Of a stretch of 64,000 bases of DNA, positions 59,579 to 64,000 are shown one piece after another. How positions within the stretch are numbered: the stretch's first letter is position 1; every line of letters starts with the position of its first letter. The notes under the pieces are model-generated. The model did no database searches. It saw nothing but the letters and a program-made list of their open reading frames with translations, and had not been told where the DNA came from. The stretch is from Azotimanducus sp963663145 (GTDB lineage: Bacteria; Pseudomonadota; Gammaproteobacteria; Pseudomonadales; Azotimanducaceae), in contig OY760134.1 of the NCBI GenBank assembly GCA_963663145.1, forward strand, positions 310,001 through 374,000, in the 5' to 3' direction. The position numbers were made by a program, and so were the translations under genes.

Positions 59579-60484
59579 ATGAAAGCGCATCGTTTGCATT
59601 TGGACACGGGACACATCGCTTGGTACGAATGGGGTGAGCGCGGCCACCCGAAGAGCCCCTTCACCCTGCTGTTTCTGCATGCGACCGGCTTTCATTCGCA
59701 ATGCTGGAGACAGATCATCGCGGCACTGCCGACCGAGCAGCACATCATTGGCGCCGATCTTCGCGGACACGGCAACAGCAGCAAGGAACTGCACAGTGAC
59801 TGGAGCGCGTTCGGCCAAGATATGGCACTGCTCGTCGAACATCTCGAACTTGATCGGATTATCGGCGTGGGTCATTCCATGGGGGGCTACACCACGCTGA
59901 TGATGACCTCGATGCAACCTGAACGATTCCGCGGCGCCATCCTGCTCGACCCGGTCATCGTGGATCCCAAGACCTATGAAGATACGTCCGTGTATGGCAG
60001 CGACCCCAAGGAACATCACGCCGCGAGGCGACGCAACCACTGGCGTGATTGGCAAGAGATGTTCGATTCGTTCAAGTCGCGCCATCCCTTCTCACTCTGG
60101 GATGAACGTGTCTTGCGCGACTACTGCGAGTTTGGACTCAGACCTTGCGGCGATGGAAAAGACGGTTATGAACTGGCGTGTCCGCCACTTGTCGAAGCCA
60201 ACGTGTATGTCAACTCGGCTGCGCAAAGCCCCTACCATCTGCTCGGCAGCATCAGCACGCTCACTTGGGTCGTGCGTGGCCGCGAACGGGATTGGGAAGC
60301 CATGAAGAGAGCCGGCAGATTCGACTTCATCGGATCGCCAACTTGGCGAGAGCTCGCCAACCGCCTAGCAAACAGCAAGGACATCTACTGGGGCGACCTA
60401 ACCCACTTCATTCCCATGCAGGCCCCGGAACGCGTCGCAAACCTGATTCAGGAATTTATCGGCGCACTCAAACCCCCCTCTTGA
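59579..60484 (+). CDS. Alpha/beta hydrolase
   Basis: 301-residue serine hydrolase-fold enzyme. The oxyanion region is LLFLHATGFHSQCW (about 30-43), DLRGHGNS follows, the nucleophile elbow is VGHSMGGYT (Ser about 103) and the final His is in GDLTHFIPMQAPE. No signal peptide, so cytoplasmic. The substrate is unknown. It starts 41 bp after the MATE gene and may share its transcript. Confidence 0.85.
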   Translation: MKAHRLHLDTGHIAWYEWGERGHPKSPFTLLFLHATGFHSQCWRQIIAALPTEQHIIGADLRGHGNSSKELHSDWSAFGQDMALLVEHLELDRIIGVGHSMGGYTTLMMTSMQPERFRGAILLDPVIVDPKTYEDTSVYGSDPKEHHAARRRNHWRDWQEMFDSFKSRHPFSLWDERVLRDYCEFGLRPCGDGKDGYELACPPLVEANVYVNSAAQSPYHLLGSISTLTWVVRGRERDWEAMKRAGRFDFIGSPTWRELANRLANSKDIYWGDLTHFIPMQAPERVANLIQEFIGALKPPS

Positions 60485-60495
60485 GAAGGGGGTTT
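60470..60495 (+). terminator. Hairpin terminator overlapping the hydrolase stop codon
   Basis: AAACCCCC (60470-60477) pairs with GGGGGTTT (60488-60495), with the TGA stop in the loop. Only three T follow on the plus strand, so efficiency is uncertain. Confidence 0.5.
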
Positions 60496-60527
60496 CCTCG
60501 GTCATCTTCGGTCGTCGGTTGCGCGGC

Positions 60528-60533
60528 TATAAT
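60528..60533 (+). promoter_or_regulatory. -10 box for the cytochrome c gene
   Basis: Perfect TATAAT, 36 bp before the TTG start and after a terminator-like hairpin. No clear -35 hexamer at 17-18 bp. Confidence 0.45.
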
Positions 60534-60569
60534 ACTGGTTGATCACCCCTCCACAAAAGGAACAACCCC

Positions 60570-60992
60570 TTGAGACCATTTCTGGCTTCCGCATCCGGCT
60601 TGGCGTTGCTGCTGGTCAGCCTCAATGCGATTGCGGCACCTCCCGGTTCGCGAGATGAGATGAGCGAGCGCCTAGCTCGTGCGGGTGATGTCTGCCTTGA
60701 GGGAGAGGACTGCGGCGTGACGGCACTGGTGATGGCTGCGGGCAATCGCAGCGGGCAAGAAATCTACGACTCTTTTTGTTTTGCCTGCCATGCGACCGGC
60801 GTGTCCGAGGCACCGATTCTCGGCGACGGGCCCGCATGGGCGAATCGCTTGGAAAAGGGCATGGATGAACTCTGGCAAACCACGCTCGCGGGCATAAATC
60901 TGATGCCGGAGCGGGGCAGTTGTGTGAACTGTACCGACGAAGAGCTGCGCGGCGCGCTCGATTACATGCTTGAGCCGGTCTTGAGCGACTAA
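60570..60992 (+). CDS. Cytochrome c5-like periplasmic c-type cytochrome
   Basis: 140 residues with signal peptide ending NAIAA. One haem site CFACH in SFCFACHATGVSEAP (about 69-83), the Met ligand in INLMPERG, and the extra Cys pair SCVNCTDEELRGALDYML that is typical of cytochrome c5. Periplasmic electron carrier; partner unknown. The start is TTG 60570, set by AAAAGG nine bases upstream, as no ATG fits. Confidence 0.88.
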   Translation: MRPFLASASGLALLLVSLNAIAAPPGSRDEMSERLARAGDVCLEGEDCGVTALVMAAGNRSGQEIYDSFCFACHATGVSEAPILGDGPAWANRLEKGMDELWQTTLAGINLMPERGSCVNCTDEELRGALDYMLEPVLSD

Positions 60993-61039
60993 CTCGCGCG
61001 GCATCTGTGCGGCAATTATCTGAAACCCGTTCCAGGGGC

Positions 61040-61501
61040 ATGGCTGTGCCGCCAACGCAAATCGCACGTATGCGAATCGCGATTCTCGCCACTAGGTTCA
61101 ATGAAGAACTGGTGGACACACTCGTGAGGGATGCGTACCAGACCCTGCTTGGGCTCGGTGCCGACCGAGACAAGATCGCGCAATTTCGCGTTCCGGGAAG
61201 CCTTGAACTGCCAACGGCCGCCGCGTGGCTCGGCGAGACCGGCGACTACGACGGCATCATCGCACTCGGCGTGGTCATTCGCGGCGAAACCTCGCACTTC
61301 GACTACGTCTGCCAAGGGGCCGCGCAGGGCCTCACGCACGTCTCCATCGAATCAGGCCTCCCAGTTATGTTCGGCGTCCTCACCACGGACACCCGCGAAC
61401 AAGCCATCGCCAGAATCCAAGGCCCCGTAGAACACAAGGGCGCTGACGTAGCGCGAGGCGTGGTAGAGATGATCGCCCTACGCACCGCCATGGAAAAGTG
61501 A
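61040..61501 (+). CDS. ribH: 6,7-dimethyl-8-ribityllumazine synthase
   Basis: Penultimate riboflavin step. 153 residues from ATG 61040; motifs are ATRFNEELVDTLVRDA, VPGSLELPTAA, ALGVVIRGETSHFDYVC, GLPVMFGVLTTDTREQA and NKGADVA-like EHKGADVARGVVEM. Its substrate 5-amino-6-ribitylaminouracil is also used by FbiC, linking this gene to the F420 locus. Overlaps nusB (GTGA). No FMN riboswitch was seen upstream. Confidence 0.95.
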   Translation: MAVPPTQIARMRIAILATRFNEELVDTLVRDAYQTLLGLGADRDKIAQFRVPGSLELPTAAAWLGETGDYDGIIALGVVIRGETSHFDYVCQGAAQGLTHVSIESGLPVMFGVLTTDTREQAIARIQGPVEHKGADVARGVVEMIALRTAMEK

Positions 61502-61965
61502 GTCTTCCCACGTCGGTCAAGCGCGAGCACTCGCGGCGGCTCGCCACCCAAGCCCTTTATAAACAGCACTTCCACCCGCTTCGGGTTCAGGAGTTGATCA
61601 CCGAGTTCCGCACGGCGCCGAGCTATGGTGACTGCGACAAATCCTACTTCCTGTCTCTCATGCGCGGCACCAACCGGGAGCGGGCGCTGCTCGACGAGCG
61701 CCTGTCCCCGCTGCTTGACCGCGACTTGGCCGCGCTCGACCCCATAGAACACGCCTTGCTGCTAATTGGCGCCTTCGAGCTCGTGTTTTCGCCGGATGTT
61801 CCGGCGCGCGTCGTTATCGACCAAGGGGTGCGCCTCGCCAAACAGTTTGGTGCAACCGGCAGCCACGCCTACATCAACGCGGTGCTTGACCAGATCGCGC
61901 ACCAAGTGCGGTGCGACGAGTTTATTCAGCAGGAACTACCATGCCTCACGAGTTCGAACTCATAG
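61498..61965 (+). CDS. nusB: Transcription antitermination factor NusB
   Basis: 155-residue all-helical protein that binds boxA RNA with S10 for rRNA antitermination. REHSRRLATQALYKQHFHP at the start carries the Arg-rich RNA face, and ARVVIDQGVRLAKQFGATGSHAYINAVLDQIA is the conserved end. GTG 61498 overlaps the ribH stop and the end overlaps thiL by 25 bp, the usual gammaproteobacterial order. Confidence 0.95.
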   Translation: MSLPTSVKREHSRRLATQALYKQHFHPLRVQELITEFRTAPSYGDCDKSYFLSLMRGTNRERALLDERLSPLLDRDLAALDPIEHALLLIGAFELVFSPDVPARVVIDQGVRLAKQFGATGSHAYINAVLDQIAHQVRCDEFIQQELPCLTSSNS

Positions 61966-62867
61966 CGCAAATCCTGCGCGGCTTGGGGGATTCGGAGGAG
62001 CTCCTACTCGGGCCCGGTGACGACTGCGCGCTCGTGTCGCTCGCGCCAGACCACCTGCTCGCAAGTTCTATCGACAGTTTCTCTGAGGGTCGCCATTTTC
62101 CTCAGGCCGCCGACCCTTGGCTGGTCGCGCAGCGCTGCCTGCGCGCCTCGCTCTCAGATCTGGCAGCGATGGGCGGGACACCGGTGTTCGCCTTGATTTC
62201 GCTGACGATGCCAAATGCTGATGTGAATTGGCTTGCAGACTTCGTCGAAGGCATTCGAGCTGCCGCTTCCGAGTTTGGCTGTCCCATCGCGGGAGGCAAT
62301 CTCTCTCAAGGCGAACTTCACATCGCCATCTCGGTGCATGGTTCGCTTCGGCAGCAAGCCGCCTTGACAAGATCGGGCGCCCAAGTTGGAGAAGAGGTGT
62401 TTGTGAGCGGGGTGCTAGGTGGCGCTGCCGCCGCCTTGGAATGCCTCACCCAAGCGCGTCATCGTGAAACACTCGCGTTGCAGACTCGCGGCGAGCGCCA
62501 GCATCCCCTCAATCGCTATTGGCTGCCGGAGCCGAGGCTTGCATTGGGTCAAGCGCTGATTGGCAAGGCGAGCGCCGCGATCGACATCTCCGATGGCCTC
62601 TACGCTGATGCTTGGCATCTCGCCGATGCGAGTCAAACCGGGATTCGCATGGATGCGGCATCGCTGCCGCTCATCGCAGATGCCGCGCAAAGCGACGACT
62701 ACGAACTCCTGTTCACCGCGCCGCGTTCGGCGCGCTCTATCATCGACAGGCTTGGCGATGCGCTTGATTTGGCCATCACGCTGATCGGCGAAACCACGCT
62801 TGAGGTCGGTGTCTGGGTCGATGATCAGAAAATTCCGAAGGAAGTCTCCGGATACAAGCACTTTTGA
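61941..62867 (+). CDS. thiL: Thiamine-monophosphate kinase
   Basis: ATP-dependent synthesis of thiamine diphosphate from the monophosphate. 308 residues from ATG 61941: HEFELIAQILRGLG, GPGDDCALVSL (metal-binding), ASSIDSFSEGRHFPQ, RASLSDLAAMGGTP, AGGNLSQGELHIAISVHG, AIDISDGLYADAWHLA and DDYELLFTAP, all ThiL/PurM-fold motifs. Last gene of ribH-nusB-thiL; converges on the carbonic anhydrase with 12 bp between. Confidence 0.96.
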   Translation: MPHEFELIAQILRGLGDSEELLLGPGDDCALVSLAPDHLLASSIDSFSEGRHFPQAADPWLVAQRCLRASLSDLAAMGGTPVFALISLTMPNADVNWLADFVEGIRAAASEFGCPIAGGNLSQGELHIAISVHGSLRQQAALTRSGAQVGEEVFVSGVLGGAAAALECLTQARHRETLALQTRGERQHPLNRYWLPEPRLALGQALIGKASAAIDISDGLYADAWHLADASQTGIRMDAASLPLIADAAQSDDYELLFTAPRSARSIIDRLGDALDLAITLIGETTLEVGVWVDDQKIPKEVSGYKHF

Positions 62868-62879
62868 TAATCGCTCTCG

Positions 62880-63371
62880 CTAACTGACCTCGTTCATTGC
62901 GCCCGTCTTGACATCGTAGACAAAACCGCGAATCGAGTCCTTGAACCGGATGAAGGGGCAGGCCTTGATGCGACGAATCGATTGCCGGACATCTTCTTCT
63001 TCGTCCGCGAAGGCCTCTAGGGCGAACGCCGGACGCAAGCCGGTTTCGGCCTCTATTTCCGCCTTCAATTGATCATCGCTGAAGGTCGTCATGCCACACT
63101 CGGTATGGTGGATGAGAATGATCTCCTTTGTGCCCAACAGACGCTGCGAGATCAGCAGCGAACGCAGCACATCGTCCGTGACCACGCCGCCGGCATTGCG
63201 AATCACGTGAGCATCGCCTTCTTCAAGCCCAAGCAGCCGACCGGTTTCGATACGTGCGTCCATGCAGGTGACCACCGCGACCCCTTTCGAGGGACGACCG
63301 GGGCGGTCCGCTTTGTCAAATCGCTTGGCGTAGTCGGCGTTGTTGGCCAGGAGCTCTTCGGTGGCTGACAC
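62880..63371 (-). CDS. Beta-class carbonic anhydrase
   Basis: 163-residue zinc enzyme hydrating CO2. Ligands are Cys36 in VVTCMDAR (with the Asp38-Arg40 dyad), His89 and Cys92 in IHHTECGM; RNAGGVVTDDVLRSL is also standard. It is the short type common in Mycobacterium and Clostridium as well as proteobacteria. Starts with GTG 63371 by similarity; 18 bp after coq7 on the same strand. Confidence 0.92.
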   Translation of the reverse strand: MSATEELLANNADYAKRFDKADRPGRPSKGVAVVTCMDARIETGRLLGLEEGDAHVIRNAGGVVTDDVLRSLLISQRLLGTKEIILIHHTECGMTTFSDDQLKAEIEAETGLRPAFALEAFADEEEDVRQSIRRIKACPFIRFKDSIRGFVYDVKTGAMNEVS

Positions 63372-63389
63372 AGTTCAATCCCAAATATC

Positions 63390-64000
63390 TTAGATTCGGT
63401 AGGTGGTTTCAGTCATGAGCTTCGATACGAGGCGCATGAGTTTTTTCACGCCATGCGGGAACGGCAGGCCGCCGGCCCCCAAGGCGTTGCTGCCGTGCCT
63501 CGATTCCTCCTCGCGCATAGCGGTCAGCACAGCCCGGCTGCGCGCATCTTCGAGCGGCAATGATTCTATGTGACGGTCCAAGTGGGCGCATACCTCATCT
63601 TCGGTGGCCGATACAAACCCCAGCCCGATCCTTCGATCCAGCAGCCCGACACCGCTGCCAAGAAGGAACGAAGCCGCGTAGAAGGCGGGGTTCAAGACGC
63701 TCGGTTTGCCGCCAAGTTCATCGAGACGCTCCGCGCACCAGGACAAGTGATCCTGTTCTTCATTCGCGGCCAACTGAAGATGCGCTTTCATTTCCTTTGA
63801 GCGACTGGTCAAAGCCTGCCCCTCGTAGAGTGCTTGTGCGCAAACCTCCCCAGTGTGATTGACGCGCATCAGCCCTTCGGCGTGACGCCGCTGCGTCTCA
63901 TCGAACAGCGCCGCTTGATCCTGTTCAATCTCCAAATCTCTCGCCGGCGAAGGCCGGGCGGCTGCGGATGGCACGCCCGAAAGCGAACGCAATATGCGAT
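63390..64000 (-). CDS. coq7: Demethoxyubiquinone hydroxylase Coq7 (5' end beyond window)
   Basis: Di-iron monooxygenase of ubiquinone synthesis, membrane-associated. Ligands appear in GLMRVNHTGEVCAQALYEGQ (Glu), ANEEQDHLSWCAERL (ExxH), and EEESRHGSNALG (ExxH). The visible frame continues to the right edge with RILRSLSGVPSAARPSPA-like codons that match the family interior, so the true start lies beyond 64000; a TTG at 63992 is not the likely start. Confidence 0.93.
   Translation of the reverse strand, partial: RILRSLSGVPSAAARPSPARDLEIEQDQAALFDETQRRHAEGLMRVNHTGEVCAQALYEGQALTSRSKEMKAHLQLAANEEQDHLSWCAERLDELGGKPSVLNPAFYAASFLLGSGVGLLDRRIGLGFVSATEDEVCAHLDRHIESLPLEDARSRAVLTAMREEESRHGSNALGAGGLPFPHGVKKLMRLVSKLMTETTYRI

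Noticed and set aside
60993..61040. FMN or TPP riboswitch before ribH/thiL
   Set aside because: The upstream gap is under 50 bp and has no aptamer-like conserved blocks.

Overview
The window looks like chromosomal DNA of a gammaproteobacterium. The evidence is the gene order proC-yggT-metX-metW-DUF4426, yqgE-ruvX, ribH-nusB-thiL and zapA-6S RNA-fthC, together with coq7 (ubiquinone synthesis), norM-type and TonB-dependent outer membrane proteins. I cannot fix the order or genus from sequence alone. Coding density is high after about 18 kb and lower before it.

Region 1 (1-17.97 kb) is an accessory, insertion-sequence-rich stretch. It holds decayed IS1380, IS110 and IS1182 elements, a Fur-type regulated TonB siderophore receptor lying between two same-orientation IS1380 ends, a TonB receptor / methylacyl-CoA racemase / propionyl-CoA synthetase gene set, a fragment of a helicase that resembles TOTE-type conflict proteins, a Uma2 nuclease-fold protein, a secreted HExxH metallopeptidase-like protein followed by a half-length in-frame paralogue, and a three-gene operon of exported proteins with an M15-like peptidase. 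Its right border is a tRNA-Thr(TGT) whose 3' end faces the IS-rich side, the usual geometry of an island attachment site.

Region 2 (18-33.1 kb) is mostly housekeeping: htpX-DUF4396, a histidine phosphatase, MltF-like lytic transglycosylase, a lone OLD-like ATPase/TOPRIM-like protein (defence candidate), an ANKH/MATE-like transporter, yqgE-ruvX, a bacterial GOLPH3-like protein, a PilT-like ATPase, and yggS-proC-yggT-metX-metW-DUF4426.

Region 3 (33.1-41.2 kb) is a compact coenzyme F420 locus: a luciferase-like F420-dependent oxidoreductase, divergent from npdG-cofE-cofD-cofC-fbiC(cofG/H fusion), ended by a convergent MFS transporter. Together these encode FO synthesis, the phospho-linker transfer, glutamylation, F420 reduction by NADPH and one user enzyme. 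This is the most distinctive metabolic system in the window because F420 is uncommon in gammaproteobacteria.

Region 4 (41.2-43.2 kb) carries fthC, a 6S RNA, zapA and a zapB-like coiled-coil gene, with a 46-bp palindrome next to the 6S gene. Region 5 (43.2-55.7 kb) is an envelope redox and uptake block: a DsbD/ScsB-like electron transporter, an M16 zinc protease, then a divergent pair of units, TonB receptor + TlpA-like thioredoxin on one strand and FG-GAP/UnbV lipoprotein + a paralogous TlpA-like thioredoxin on the other. Region 6 (56-64 kb) has an amino-acid permease, NorM-like MATE pump, alpha/beta hydrolase, cytochrome c5-like protein, ribH-nusB-thiL, a beta-carbonic anhydrase and coq7, which runs off the right edge.
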